DNA of 47,452 bases. Source: Caloranaerobacter sp. TR13 (GTDB lineage Bacteria > Bacillota > Clostridia > Tissierellales > Thermohalobacteraceae). The notes below the pieces were generated by a model that was not told where the DNA came from, searched no databases, and was given only the letters and a program-made list of their open reading frames with translations. The stretch lies in the NCBI RefSeq assembly GCF_001316435.1, contig NZ_JXLL01000015.1, positions 1 through 47,452 on the forward strand, in the 5' to 3' direction. A program made the position numbers and the translations under genes. The first letter of the stretch is position 1, and the number at the start of each line of letters is the position of its first letter. Positions 17,722 through 28,022 of this stretch are shown here, one piece after another.

Positions 17722-20100
17722 TCACTTTAGCTCTACTATAGTTACTCCTGTACCACCTTCACCAAAATTACCCAACCTAAAATCTTTAACATGACGGTGT
17801 GTTTTTAATAACTGTTTTATCCCAGATCTTAACACTCCAGTGCCCTTCCCATGTATAATAGTAACTTGTTTTAACCCTGCTATATATGCATCATCAAGAT
17901 ACTTATCTGTATCAAGTAAAGCCTCTTCTAATGTTTTGCCTCTTAAGTCAAGCTCAGTTTTTATATACTTAGCTTTAGAAGTCATTATCTTTCTTGTTCC
18001 AAATTCTTCACTTGCTGATACATTATCTTTAGCTCTAGATAAGTTACTAATATGAACATTTATCTTCATAATACCAACTTGTACAACTAAATTTCCGTCT
18101 TTATCTGGCTTAGACATTACAGTTCCTGTCTGGTTTAAATTAAGCAAAGTTACCATATCTCCTGGTTTTAGATTTTTCGGTGGCTTTCTATTCTTTTTGT
18201 TTAATAAGTTTTCTGTTAATTCAGCTTGTAAATTATCAAGCTTATTTTTTAGTTTATCCTTTGCTTCTTGAATCTTTTTATTTCTCTCTTTATCTATTTC
18301 TATAGAAATCTCCCTAAGTTGTTTTATAATTTTATCTGCTTCTTCCTTTGCTTCTTTAATAATCTTTCTTGCTTCCTGCTTAGCTTCAAACAATAGTTTT
18401 TCTCTCTGGTTACTTAATTTTATTTTCTTCTCATCTAATTCCTGTTTTAATCTATCTATATCTCTTTTCAGTTTCTCAGATTCTTCTCTATTTTGCTCTA
18501 TTATTCTTCTATCTCTCTCAATCTTTGCTAAAACATCTTCAAATTCAATGTTTTCCCTGGAAATAAAATCTTTAGCTCTTTCAATAATAAAGTCTTGAAG
18601 TCCTAACCTTTTTGATATTTCAAAAGCATTTGATTTTCCAGGTACACCAATTAGTAATCTATATGTCGGACTTAACGTTTCTACATCAAACTCAACTGAA
18701 GCATTTTCTAAACCTTCAGTTGTCAATGCATAAACTTTTAATTCACTGTAATGAGTAGTTGCAATTGTCTTCGCTCCTATACTATGAAGGTAGCTTAATA
18801 TAGACATTGCTAAAGCAGCACCTTCTGTAGGATCAGTACCTGCTCCTAGTTCATCAAACAAAATAAGATTATTAGTTTGAGCATTTTTTAAGATTTCTAC
18901 TATATTTGTCATATGAGAAGAAAATGTACTTAAACTCTGTTCTATACTTTGCTCATCACCAATATCTGCAAAAATCTTATCAAATACAGCAATTTCGCTA
19001 CCAAAATTTGCTGGTACAAAAAGTCCAGACTGCCCCATTAATGAAAGTAATCCAACTGTTTTTAATGTAACAGTCTTACCACCTGTATTTGGTCCTGTAA
19101 TTACTAAGGTATCAAAGTCTTTTCCTATGTGAATATCTATAGGTACAACTTTATCTTTATCTATTAATGGATGTCTGCCTTTTTTAATGTTAATATAACC
19201 TTCTTTGTTAAGCTCAGGCTTAACACCATCTATTTCTAGTGCTAATTTTGCTTTAGCAAATATAAAATCTAATTTGGCTAATATATCTATATTTATTTTT
19301 ATATTATCTGCTTTTTCTGCTACTAAACTTGTTAATTCAGCTAAAATTCTTTCAATTTCTATTTTCTCTTTTAACTTAAGTTCTTTTAACTGATTATTTA
19401 ATTCAACTACTGCCATAGGTTCAATAAATAAGGTTGCTCCACTAGAAGACTGGTCGTGTACTAAACCAGGGAAATTACCTCTATACTCTTGTTTTACAGG
19501 TACCACATATCTATCTTGCCTTATTGTAATAATAGATTCTTGTAGGTACTTTCTATAAGTTGATGAATTAATTATTGAATTTAGTTTGTTTCTAATAGCT
19601 TCGTTTTTAGATGTTATTTGTCTTCTTATATTTCTTAACGTTTGACTAGCATTATCAGATATTTCTTCTTCACTAATAATTGACTCAAAAATTCTTTCTT
19701 CTAGTTCTTTAAATGCTGTCAGTAAATCTACCATATCTTCTATTATTGGATAACTAGAATTTTTATCTTCCTTACTTTTCTTAACAAATGTACTCATTCT
19801 CCTAGCTGCTCTCAAAGTATCTGCAATTTTTAACAAACTTCCTGGACTAAGCGAAGCTCCTATCTGTGCTCTTTTTAATTCAGCATATACATTATGAATG
19901 CCAGCTAAAGGAGGTCTTCCTCTTTTGATTATTAATTTAACAGCTTCATCTGTTTCTTCTAATATCTTTTTTACTTCATAAAAATCATTACTTGGTTTAA
20001 GTTTATTTATTAATTCTTTACCTAAAGACGATTCAGCTTTTTCTGACAACTTGTCTATTATTTTGTCATACTCAAGAACCCTTAATGTCTTTTCATTCAA
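17722..20100 (-). CDS. mutS2: MutS2 endonuclease / ribosome-rescue ATPase
   Basis: About 792 aa. After the MutS core and clamp come the Walker A GPNTGGKTVTLK, the Walker B LILFDELGAGTDPTEGAAL and a long coiled coil (residues about 510-630). A C-terminal Smr nuclease domain follows, with LDLRGKTLEEAL and HGKGTGVLRSGI. MutS2 suppresses recombination and, in Bacillus, recognises collided ribosomes. The frame opens at GTG 20109, but AGGTGG covers that codon; TTG 20100 gives the family-like start MNEKTLRVLEYDKI. It sits between U32 and DUF523. Confidence 0.95.
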   Translation of the reverse strand: MNEKTLRVLEYDKIIDKLSEKAESSLGKELINKLKPSNDFYEVKKILEETDEAVKLIIKRGRPPLAGIHNVYAELKRAQIGASLSPGSLLKIADTLRAARRMSTFVKKSKEDKNSSYPIIEDMVDLLTAFKELEERIFESIISEEEISDNASQTLRNIRRQITSKNEAIRNKLNSIINSSTYRKYLQESIITIRQDRYVVPVKQEYRGNFPGLVHDQSSSGATLFIEPMAVVELNNQLKELKLKEKIEIERILAELTSLVAEKADNIKINIDILAKLDFIFAKAKLALEIDGVKPELNKEGYINIKKGRHPLIDKDKVVPIDIHIGKDFDTLVITGPNTGGKTVTLKTVGLLSLMGQSGLFVPANFGSEIAVFDKIFADIGDEQSIEQSLSTFSSHMTNIVEILKNAQTNNLILFDELGAGTDPTEGAALAMSILSYLHSIGAKTIATTHYSELKVYALTTEGLENASVEFDVETLSPTYRLLIGVPGKSNAFEISKRLGLQDFIIERAKDFISRENIEFEDVLAKIERDRRIIEQNREESEKLKRDIDRLKQELDEKKIKLSNQREKLLFEAKQEARKIIKEAKEEADKIIKQLREISIEIDKERNKKIQEAKDKLKNKLDNLQAELTENLLNKKNRKPPKNLKPGDMVTLLNLNQTGTVMSKPDKDGNLVVQVGIMKINVHISNLSRAKDNVSASEEFGTRKIMTSKAKYIKTELDLRGKTLEEALLDTDKYLDDAYIAGLKQVTIIHGKGTGVLRSGIKQLLKTHRHVKDFRLGNFGEGGTGVTIVELK

Positions 20101-20153
20101 TTTATCCACCTACTTTCTCTACGTTGTTTAATACATTTCTATTCTGGTTTTTT

Positions 20154-22625
20154 CTAAAGAACCCCTCTATAATAATGTCCTTTAGTTAAACCTGTATTCT
20201 TTTTAATTTTATTAACAAACTCTATAATATTCTTTTCAGCTATATTGTTATTAGCAAACTCATAATACATTGTTTGTACTTCTTTTATGTCATCTTCAAA
20301 TGTAAAATCCAATCTAATCATATCCACGTTACTATTATAAATTTCTTTTAAATTTTCAATAACTACTAATGGTTGGCTATTATATATTGTAGTAGTTCCT
20401 CTTTTTCTAATAATCCTAAAAACTTTTCCTAATCTATCTTTTAATCCATAACCATATCTAAATTTACATCTATCACATTCTTCATCTGACAAACACCCTT
20501 TAATAACCGAAAACGGACAATATTTACTTATCATAACAGGTAAATAACCATACCCTATAGTCTCACACATTAAATTAGTATTTAAGCAAATATTTTTTAT
20601 CTGATTTAATCTAAGCTCTGGTGATAAAGTAACGCTTTTTACACCATATTCTTCAAGAAACTTAAGAGTAAAGCTATTGAATGCATTAATACCTATATCA
20701 CAATGTATATTAGTATCGAAATTCTCTTTAATATATTTTAAAGTTCCTAGGTTAGAAACACTTATTCCATCAATATTTTCAATACCAATACTTTTAATTT
20801 GATAATTTAAAGTTTCAAAATCTAAGTTTGTTAAGATTTTCTCAGTCTGTAAATAAACCTCTTTATTATGTTTTTTTATTTCTTCAATACATTTATTAAT
20901 TCCTTCCCAATAGCTAATATATACTCTATCTAACTTATTCAAATCAATTTTCTCAAACTGCTTCGGCGACTGTATACTAATACTTAGCAACTTATTCCTT
21001 GTTTTAACGTAAGGTTTACTTTTTTCTATAATATCCTCCATTTTGTTTAAAATATCTTTTTGACTTATCTCAATTCTTTTATTTATTATAGCTCTTTTTT
21101 TATTTAATTCTTCTATAGCTTCTCTTCTTAATTTATTCAATATACTGACAGGAACCATAGAATTATTTTGCAGGCTTATGTTTATATCTTTAAGAACATA
21201 ATGAGTTGCTCCTAATTTGCTTAATTGTTTTATTACTTTCTCTTCTGTAAGAAATATATTTGTGCCTTCTTGCACCTTTTCTTTACTTTCAATTGTAACA
21301 TAATTACCTCTATCATCCCACAAATGCATCTTAATAGGATTTCCTATCTTTATTTCAACTTCCATATAAATGTCTATCTTTTTTAATTTATCTCTTTCAG
21401 TAAATGATTTTCTTACCTTTTCTAATAAGAGTACATCTGACGTCTTATATACCTTACTATCTTTCTTTACATTACCATTTTTCTTTATCTTTGCTACTTC
21501 TCCTTTTCTACAAGATTCTACTCGTTTTCCTTTTGAAAAGATAGAATCTACTATAATACCATTCTTATTACCTTTGTTATCTGTTATTTCAATGCCATCT
21601 CCTATATTCAGACTATCTTCTAATAAAATATATATATACTTTTTATCTACATCAATAACTTTTCCAATATATACGCCTCTATTATCAGGTCTATCTATCG
21701 CTACTAAATCTTTACCAAAATCACCCAGAATATATCCTTTTGTAAACTCTCTATTGAAAATTTGCAGTAATTCTTTTTTATCTTCTTTAGAAATCGCTCT
21801 ATCGGATCTATTATATAAATTATCTAATGCCTTCTTATATTTATTTACTATAACCGCGACATATTCTGGTCTTTTCATCCTTCCTTCTATTTTCAATGAT
21901 ATAATACCTGCTTTTACTATTTTATTTAAGTCTTCTATAGTATTTAAATCTCTAGTACTTAATAAAAATCTTTTATCTAATTTTGAAGATATTTTTTTCC
22001 CTGTTTCTGCATTAATCAACGTATAAGGCATTCTACATGGTTGTGCACATCTACCTCTATTACCACTTCGGCCACCTATTATGCTACTCATTAAACACTG
22101 ACCAGAATAAGAAATACATAATGCTCCATGAATAAATCCTTCTAATTCTATATCAGTTTTATCTTTAATGTATTTAATTTCTTCTATAGATAACTCCCTA
22201 CCTAAAACCACTCTAGTAAAACCAAGCTCTTCTAAAAACTTTGCTCCGTATTGATTGATGATAGTCATCTGAGTGCTTCCGTGAAGTTCAAAATCAGGTA
22301 GTAACTTTTTTACTAAATTAGCTAGTCCTAAGTCTTGTATTATTATAGCATCTACATCTATGTTATATAAAAAAGATATATACTCTAAAGCTTCTTTAAA
22401 CTCAAAATCGCTTAATAAGATATTAACAGTAACATATACCTTAACATCTTTTATGTGTGCATATTCAATAGCTTTTTTTAACTCTTCTTTATCAAAATTT
22501 GAAGCATACTGCCTAGCATTAAACATTTTTCCACCTAAATAAACTGCATCTGCCCCATTTTCAACTGCTGCATAAAGCGACTCAATACTTCCAACTGGAG
22601 CTAATAGTTCTATTTTTTCTTTCAC
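20154..22625 (-). CDS. U32-family peptidase/hydroxylase with DUF3656
   Basis: About 823 aa. The N-terminal U32 domain has ELLAPVGSIESLYAAVENGA and the cysteine region SYSGQCLMSSIIGGRSGNRG followed by CAQPCRMPY. DUF3656 and a second U32-like C-terminal region with CPFSVIKGC and CDRC cysteines follow. Long U32-DUF3656 proteins resemble RlhA/YdcP, which hydroxylates 23S rRNA; others of the family modify tRNA wobble uridine. RNA hydroxylation is therefore more likely than proteolysis, but this is inference. The frame opens at ATG 22634, zero bases from GGAG; GTG 22625, nine bases away, is preferred. Confidence 0.88.
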   Translation of the reverse strand: MKEKIELLAPVGSIESLYAAVENGADAVYLGGKMFNARQYASNFDKEELKKAIEYAHIKDVKVYVTVNILLSDFEFKEALEYISFLYNIDVDAIIIQDLGLANLVKKLLPDFELHGSTQMTIINQYGAKFLEELGFTRVVLGRELSIEEIKYIKDKTDIELEGFIHGALCISYSGQCLMSSIIGGRSGNRGRCAQPCRMPYTLINAETGKKISSKLDKRFLLSTRDLNTIEDLNKIVKAGIISLKIEGRMKRPEYVAVIVNKYKKALDNLYNRSDRAISKEDKKELLQIFNREFTKGYILGDFGKDLVAIDRPDNRGVYIGKVIDVDKKYIYILLEDSLNIGDGIEITDNKGNKNGIIVDSIFSKGKRVESCRKGEVAKIKKNGNVKKDSKVYKTSDVLLLEKVRKSFTERDKLKKIDIYMEVEIKIGNPIKMHLWDDRGNYVTIESKEKVQEGTNIFLTEEKVIKQLSKLGATHYVLKDINISLQNNSMVPVSILNKLRREAIEELNKKRAIINKRIEISQKDILNKMEDIIEKSKPYVKTRNKLLSISIQSPKQFEKIDLNKLDRVYISYWEGINKCIEEIKKHNKEVYLQTEKILTNLDFETLNYQIKSIGIENIDGISVSNLGTLKYIKENFDTNIHCDIGINAFNSFTLKFLEEYGVKSVTLSPELRLNQIKNICLNTNLMCETIGYGYLPVMISKYCPFSVIKGCLSDEECDRCKFRYGYGLKDRLGKVFRIIRKRGTTTIYNSQPLVVIENLKEIYNSNVDMIRLDFTFEDDIKEVQTMYYEFANNNIAEKNIIEFVNKIKKNTGLTKGHYYRGVL

Positions 22626-22641
22626 ATTTACCATCTCCTAT

Positions 22642-22672
22642 AAAACAAATAAAGAGTAGCTTACTACTCTTT
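22642..22672 (-). terminator. Terminator after the DUF421 gene
   Basis: AAAGAGTAG (22651-22659) pairs with CTACTCTTT (22664-22672) around a four-base loop. It is followed on the minus strand by ATTTGTTTT, so the tail is imperfect. Confidence 0.65.
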
Positions 22673-23290
22673 GTTTTTAAGCTTATTAATCTCTATTATA
22701 ATGTTAGCTAAAGACATGTTCAATCTATTTAGTTCACTCTTTAATTCGGTGAACTTTTGCTCTAGATATTGAGGGCTGTCTCCATCTTTAAATATGCCTA
22801 AATCCTTTCTTCTTAATGGTTCTTCTGCATACTTCTTTATAACACTAAATTTTCCACAAGCCTCTATTATAGCTTTTTCTACATCTTTTTCATCAGCAAT
22901 ACCTTTTTTTCTTAATTCCTGCCTTAAGTCGTAAATATTAAATTTTTCTTTTTTCATATTTTCCTTTAATAACTTCCCATCTTTAATAAGATAAGTAGGT
23001 TTTCCATTTATAATATTTGCAATTTTCCTGTTTTTGATTGCCAAAAAGGATAAAGCTATCTCTAATATTGCAATTGTAAATAAAATGAGTACTCCTTCCA
23101 TAAGTGGTAACTTTTTATCTAATGCTACAGAGCTCATTACATGGCCAACACCAGTCATAAGCACTATATCAAAAGCACTCAATTCTCCAATAGAACGCTT
23201 ACCCATAAAACGAACCATGATGAGTGCCAAAAAATATCCTAAAGTAGTCCTTAACATATACGTAAAGTATTCAAAAATACTACTCTGCAT
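22664..23290 (-). CDS. DUF421 (YetF-like) membrane protein
   Basis: 208 aa with three N-terminal membrane helices and a cytoplasmic domain. The family signature is ALIMVRFMGKRSIGELSAFD followed by NGKPTYLIKDGKLLKENM and YDLRQELRKKGI. The extra C-terminal 40 residues are helical. YetF-type proteins are associated with spores and the cell envelope in Bacillus; the molecular role is unknown. Ribosome binding site GGGGG. It lies about 70 bases after zapA. Confidence 0.88.
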   Translation of the reverse strand: MQSSIFEYFTYMLRTTLGYFLALIMVRFMGKRSIGELSAFDIVLMTGVGHVMSSVALDKKLPLMEGVLILFTIAILEIALSFLAIKNRKIANIINGKPTYLIKDGKLLKENMKKEKFNIYDLRQELRKKGIADEKDVEKAIIEACGKFSVIKKYAEEPLRRKDLGIFKDGDSPQYLEQKFTELKSELNRLNMSLANIIIEINKLKNKE

Positions 23291-23357
23291 GAAAATACCC
23301 CCACAAAATCTTATTCAAATTATATTTTGTGGAGATAAATCCTTTTTATGCAAAAAT

Positions 23358-23900
23358 CTATTTTGTATCAAATGTTCTGATGAACTCCTCTAATTCTTTT
23401 TTAGTCTGAGCTAGCTCTATTTGTTTTTCATAAAGTTTATTTTGAAGTTCGGTTATAATTCTTTGTGTATTTTTCAATTCTTTTTCCTTCAAATCTAAAG
23501 CCTGCTCATATTTTCTTATTTTCTTTTGATATTGACTTAAGTTGTTATTTGCATCATTTAATTCATTACTTAACTCTTCACAACGAGACCTTATATCTTC
23601 AATTTCTGTCTCCTTTACTTTTATAATATTAAGCTTTTCTTCTATTTCCTTATCTTTTTTATTTATAATTTTATTTAAATTATCTACTAAACTCCTAGTT
23701 TTATACAACTCATCAGCAATAGTAAATGCTGTAAGAGTTGCAGCCATAGTTCGATTTAGTTTACTATTTTTTTCTAATATATCTCTAATTTTATTGTCTA
23801 CATAATTCCCCAATTCTCTAATATATTCTTCAGGCTCTTCACCTATTACTGTGTATTCCTGACCTCTAATTCTAACTGTAACTTTCTTTTTTTCACCCAT
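23358..23900 (-). CDS. zapA: Cell division protein ZapA with long coiled-coil tail
   Basis: About 180 aa. The first 75 residues are ZapA (KKKVTVRIRGQEYTVIGEEP, then MAATLTAFTIADELYKTRS). The remainder is a heptad-rich coiled coil, longer than the roughly 90-aa ZapA of Bacillus. ZapA binds and bundles FtsZ at the division ring. The frame opens at TTG 23954 without a ribosome binding site; GGAGAGG lies six bases before ATG 23900, which gives the normal MGEKKKVTV start. It stands between pheT and DUF421, a common clostridial order. Confidence 0.9.
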   Translation of the reverse strand: MGEKKKVTVRIRGQEYTVIGEEPEEYIRELGNYVDNKIRDILEKNSKLNRTMAATLTAFTIADELYKTRSLVDNLNKIINKKDKEIEEKLNIIKVKETEIEDIRSRCEELSNELNDANNNLSQYQKKIRKYEQALDLKEKELKNTQRIITELQNKLYEKQIELAQTKKELEEFIRTFDTK

Positions 23901-24017
23901 CAATATCCTCTCCTCTAAACTATGACTAATATTATATTTCTTTATTAAATACAATATTTCCTGCTATAACTTTATCAAGTTCTATTATATTATTACATAA
24001 AATGTTAACTTTTTCTA

Positions 24018-24060
24018 CAAAATTAAGCCAGCAATAAAGTATAAACTTCATTGCTGGCTT
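24018..24060 (-). terminator. Terminator after pheT
   Basis: AAGCCAGCAAT (24025-24035) pairs with ATTGCTGGCTT (24050-24060). The inner loop can pair further (AAGT/ACTT). Minus-strand tail is TAATTTTG. Confidence 0.75.
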
Positions 24061-24064
24061 TAAG

Positions 24065-26458
24065 CTATCTTAAAGAAGCATTTAATTGTACTTCTAATGC
24101 TTTTACTATTCTTTCATGAACCTTTGTTACTTCTTCATCAGTTAAAGTTTTCTCATAAGATCTATATGTTATAGAATAAGCTACACTCTTTTTGCCTTGC
24201 GGTATCTGTTTACCCATATATACATCAAATAAGTTTACATTTTCAACTAAACCACTGCCTATTTCCCAAATTATTTTCTCTATTTCTTTAACCATAATAT
24301 CTTTATCAACTACTAACGCTATATCACGATTTATAGCCGGATATTTAGGAAGTGGCTTATATTTCTTATCTAGATTAGTTAAAAATGCTATTATTTCAAA
24401 ATCTAATTCTGCTATATACAGTCTTTCTTTAATACCATAGTTTTCTAATACTTCTGGATGAATCTCTCCTATCACACCAAGAACATTATTTCCTTTAATT
24501 ATATTTGCAGTTCTACCTGGATGGAATGTAGTATAGTTTTCTTCTCTAATATATTCACAATCAGTTATGCCCAACTTTTTAAGCATTGTATCAACTACAC
24601 CTTTAATATCGAAGAAATCGACTGAACCATACATCCCTATACAAAGAGTTCTTATTTCATATGGCAATTCTTCAACAGGCAATTTTTTAGGTATGAAAAT
24701 ATTTCCTATTTCATAAGCCCAAGCTCTATTCACACCATAATTATAGTTTCTAGTCAATACTTCTATCATATTAGGAATTAAAGTAGTTCTCATAACACTA
24801 TAATCTTCACCTAATGGATTCATAATGCGCACATAGCTTCTCTTCATGCTATATTCAGGTAAATTTATCTTGTCATATGCCTTTGGACTTATAAATGAAT
24901 ATGTTGTTATTTCATTCAATCCAAGTCCTTTTAATATATCTTTTGTTCTATCTTCAATTTTTCTAATCTTAGATTTATCACCTCTAGTTAATGTACCAAT
25001 CAAAGGTTTTGACTGTATTTTGTCAAATCCATAAATTCTGCCTATTTCTTCGATTAAATCAGCTTCAAGTTCAATATCTTTTCTGAATGTTGGAATAGTC
25101 ACATAAATTTTTTCATTTTCAAATTTAGCTTTAAGCTCCAAACTGTTCAATATCTTTAGCATATCATCTATTTTTATCTCTATTCCAAGTAATTTATTTA
25201 CTTTTTCTGGCCTTAATGTAATTTCTCTTTCATAAGCCTTATCTTCATATATGTCAATACTACCCTTAACAACTATACCAGCACCTATCTCCTCAATTAA
25301 TTGACAAACTCTATCGCAAGCCTTATGAACCAAGTTAGGATCTAAATCCTTCTCAAATCTAGCTGAAGCTTCTGTTCTGAGTCCAACCCCTTTTGAAGTT
25401 AATCTAACACTTCTTCCATTAAAGTTAGCTGATTCTATAAGAATTACTGTTGTCTCTTCTGAAACTTCACTATTTTCTCCACCCATCACACCTGCAATTG
25501 CAATAGGTTTATCTGCATCGGCTATTACAAGCATTGACTCTTTTAGCTCTCTTTCTACTCCATCTAGAGTTACTATCTTCTCTCCTTCTTTCGCCCTTCT
25601 TACTACAACTTTTCTTCCATTTATTTTATCAAGATCAAATGCATGTATTGGTTGACCTAATTCAAGCATAACATAGTTTGTTATATCTACAATATTATTT
25701 ATAGGTCTAACACCTGCTTCTATAAGCCTTCTCTGAATCCAAGCAGGTGAACTTTTTAACTTTATATCTTTTACAACTCTAGCATAATATCTTTTGCATA
25801 AATCCTTATCCTGTACTTCAATGCCATTTACATAATCAGCTATATCATCTACTTCTTTGTTTATTTTTATTTCTGGATACTTTAATTTTTTCCCCAAAGT
25901 AGCTGCTGTTTCTCTAGCCATTCCCACAATGCTTAAACAATCTGGACGATTAGGTGTTATCTCAAATTCAATTATTTCACCATATAATTCTAGTACTTCT
26001 TTTATATCTGAGCCTAAAGGATATTGTTCAGATAAAATATATATACCATCCTTCAGCTCTTTTGGTATTAAATCTTGATTAATTCCAAGTTCTTCGGCGG
26101 AACATAACATACCATAAGACTCAATTCCTCTTAGCTTTGATTTTTTTATCTTTAATCCATTAGGCAGTTTAGCTCCTACCAATGCAACTGGCACATAATC
26201 ATCTACTTTAATATTAGTTGCACCAGTCACTATCTGTAATCTCTCTTCTCCTACATCTATTGTGGTGATAACCAGCTTATCTGCATTTGGATGTTTTTCT
26301 ATATTTAAAATCTTTCCAACTACAACTTTTTCAATACCTTTATCAATGCTTTCAATAGAGTCTACATGTGAACCAGACATAGTTAGCTTATCAGCTAATT
26401 CTTTTGAATCAATATCAATATCAACATATTCTTTCAGCCATTTAACTGGTACTAACAT
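24065..26458 (-). CDS. pheT: Phenylalanyl-tRNA synthetase, beta subunit
   Basis: 797 aa, full length. Domains in order: N-terminal tRNA-binding fold (residues about 40-150, VVVGKILNIEKHPNADKL), B3/B4 editing domain (TNYVMLELGQPIHAFD), B5 domain, the catalytic-like core, and the C-terminal FDX-ACB domain (KYPAINRDIALVVDKDI). With PheS it forms the alpha2-beta2 enzyme that charges tRNA-Phe and edits mischarged Tyr. It lies 58 bases after pheS in one T-box-controlled transcript. Ribosome binding site GGGAGG. Confidence 0.97.
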   Translation of the reverse strand: MLVPVKWLKEYVDIDIDSKELADKLTMSGSHVDSIESIDKGIEKVVVGKILNIEKHPNADKLVITTIDVGEERLQIVTGATNIKVDDYVPVALVGAKLPNGLKIKKSKLRGIESYGMLCSAEELGINQDLIPKELKDGIYILSEQYPLGSDIKEVLELYGEIIEFEITPNRPDCLSIVGMARETAATLGKKLKYPEIKINKEVDDIADYVNGIEVQDKDLCKRYYARVVKDIKLKSSPAWIQRRLIEAGVRPINNIVDITNYVMLELGQPIHAFDLDKINGRKVVVRRAKEGEKIVTLDGVERELKESMLVIADADKPIAIAGVMGGENSEVSEETTVILIESANFNGRSVRLTSKGVGLRTEASARFEKDLDPNLVHKACDRVCQLIEEIGAGIVVKGSIDIYEDKAYEREITLRPEKVNKLLGIEIKIDDMLKILNSLELKAKFENEKIYVTIPTFRKDIELEADLIEEIGRIYGFDKIQSKPLIGTLTRGDKSKIRKIEDRTKDILKGLGLNEITTYSFISPKAYDKINLPEYSMKRSYVRIMNPLGEDYSVMRTTLIPNMIEVLTRNYNYGVNRAWAYEIGNIFIPKKLPVEELPYEIRTLCIGMYGSVDFFDIKGVVDTMLKKLGITDCEYIREENYTTFHPGRTANIIKGNNVLGVIGEIHPEVLENYGIKERLYIAELDFEIIAFLTNLDKKYKPLPKYPAINRDIALVVDKDIMVKEIEKIIWEIGSGLVENVNLFDVYMGKQIPQGKKSVAYSITYRSYEKTLTDEEVTKVHERIVKALEVQLNASLR

Positions 26459-26516
26459 AATCTTTCCTCCCTTAAACTATCTTATATTTAACTAGCCAAA
26501 TTTCATTAAGTACATA

Positions 26517-27539
26517 CTAGAACTGTTCTAAAAATCTCATATCATTTTCAAATAACAATCTAATATTGTTTATCCCATACTTAACCATAGCAATCCTATC
26601 AATACCTAAACCGAATGCAAAGCCACTATATATTTCAGGATCAATACCACAATTCTTTAATACTTTTGGATGCACCATACCACAACCTAGTATCTCCATA
26701 CTCCAACCAGTACCGTTACAAGCTGGACATCCTTTACCTTTACACTTAAAACATGAAACGTCTACTTCTGCACTTGGTTCTGTAAATGGGAAGTAATGAG
26801 GTCTAAATCTTACTTTCATACCTTCACCAAATATTTCCGTTACAAACTTATATATTGTATCTTTTAAATTTGCCATTGTTATATTCTTATCTATTACAAG
26901 CCCCTCAAACTGGTGGAACATTGGTGAATGTGTATCATCAACATCATCGAATCTAAAAGTTCTACCTGCTGATACTATCCTTAACGGTGGTTTTACTTGT
27001 TTCATAACTCTAATTTGTACAGGTGAAGTATGAGTTCTCAAAAGTATATCTTCTGTAATGTAAAATGTATCTGAAGGGTCTCTTGACGGATGATTTTCTG
27101 GTGAATTTAGTGCATCAAAATTGTTATACACCGTCTCAACTTCAGGCCCTTGAACAACGCTGAACCCCATATTCATAAACACATTTTCTAATTCTTCCAT
27201 AACGCTTATTAGGGGATGTCTGTGGCCTATTATTTTTTCTCTACCTGGCATTGATATATCAATTTTTTCAGCAGCTAGTTTTTCTCTCTGCACTTTTTCT
27301 TTTAGGTCTAACTTTAGTTTTTCAATTTCTCCTTCTATCATTTCTCTGACTTCGTTAGCTATCTTTCCGATAATAGGTCTTTCTTCTTTACTTAAGTCTT
27401 TCATTCCTCTAAGAACTTGTGTTAATTCTCCTTTTTTCCCTAAAAATCTTATTCTCAATTCTTCTAATTTTTCTAAATCTGCAACCTTTTTTATTTCATT
27501 TAAAGCACTCTCTTTGATTGCATTAAGTTTTTCCTTCAT
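26517..27539 (-). CDS. pheS: Phenylalanyl-tRNA synthetase, alpha subunit
   Basis: 340 aa. An N-terminal coiled coil (residues 1-85) is followed by the class II catalytic core: motif 2 RTHTSPVQIRVM, then FHQFEGLVIDK, a cysteine cluster CFKCKGKGCPACNGTGW, and motif 3 GFAFGLGIDRIAMVKYG. It provides the aminoacylation site for Phe. Ribosome binding site AAAGGAGAG precedes ATG 27539. It follows a small membrane protein gene inserted between the T-box leader and pheS. Confidence 0.97.
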   Translation of the reverse strand: MKEKLNAIKESALNEIKKVADLEKLEELRIRFLGKKGELTQVLRGMKDLSKEERPIIGKIANEVREMIEGEIEKLKLDLKEKVQREKLAAEKIDISMPGREKIIGHRHPLISVMEELENVFMNMGFSVVQGPEVETVYNNFDALNSPENHPSRDPSDTFYITEDILLRTHTSPVQIRVMKQVKPPLRIVSAGRTFRFDDVDDTHSPMFHQFEGLVIDKNITMANLKDTIYKFVTEIFGEGMKVRFRPHYFPFTEPSAEVDVSCFKCKGKGCPACNGTGWSMEILGCGMVHPKVLKNCGIDPEIYSGFAFGLGIDRIAMVKYGINNIRLLFENDMRFLEQF

Positions 27540-27555
27540 ATTTTCTCTCCTTTCA

Positions 27556-27735
27556 TTATTTACTTGAAATAATCTTAATTAATGCTATAACTAAAAAATA
27601 TAATCCACTAGTTATTAATGAATTTATTAATATCTCTCTTCTAGTTCTTCTATTTTTTCTAAACCTATTTATTAGATAAGTTATAGCAAAATATGATATA
27701 AAAAACACAAAAGTACTCACTAAATGCACTATCAT
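27556..27735 (-). CDS. Small two-helix membrane protein between T-box and pheS
   Basis: About 59 aa with two hydrophobic helices (FVFFISYFAITYLI and GLYFLVIALIKII) joined by a basic loop RFRKNRRTRRE, so the loop is probably cytoplasmic. No family recognised. The longest frame opens at TTG 27747, directly on AAAGGGGAG; ATG 27735 is about twelve bases away, so the start is uncertain. It is 16 bases from pheS and downstream of the T-box, so it should respond to Phe starvation together with pheST. Confidence 0.6.
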   Translation of the reverse strand: MIVHLVSTFVFFISYFAITYLINRFRKNRRTRREILINSLITSGLYFLVIALIKIISSK

Positions 27736-27769
27736 AACTAATTCCAACTCCCCTTTATTTTTATATATT

Positions 27770-28005
27770 AAAAAAATAAACCTTCATCCCACAAAGGGAC
27801 GAAGGTTCTCCGCGGTACCACCCTTATTGCTTGTTACTAACAAGCCTCTCATTCATATAACGGCATAGCCGGCATAAGTCTACTACTATTTCAACTTAGC
27901 AGTTCAGGAGTGAACTTCAGCATCCTCTCACCTAGAAATGCTTTCAGCCAAAGGCATTTCCTCTCTTAAGGCATCAGATACCTACTCTCTCCATCATCAC
28001 CATTA
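27770..28005 (-). promoter_or_regulatory. T-box leader of pheST
   Basis: The minus strand has a canonical T-box AAGGGTGGTACCGCGGAG (27808-27825). A terminator hairpin follows (27779-27807, arms AACCTTC and GAAGGTT) ending in a T run (27770-27778). The probable specifier is UUC (27912-27914), a Phe codon, within CTGAAGTTCACTCCTGA. Uncharged tRNA-Phe should allow read-through. Confidence 0.92.
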
Positions 28006-28022
28006 GCAATATTTAATTCTGT

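Noticed and set aside
21370-22026. 218-codon plus-strand frame
   Set aside because: Antisense to the U32 gene; low-complexity serine/leucine/phenylalanine composition typical of a shadow frame.
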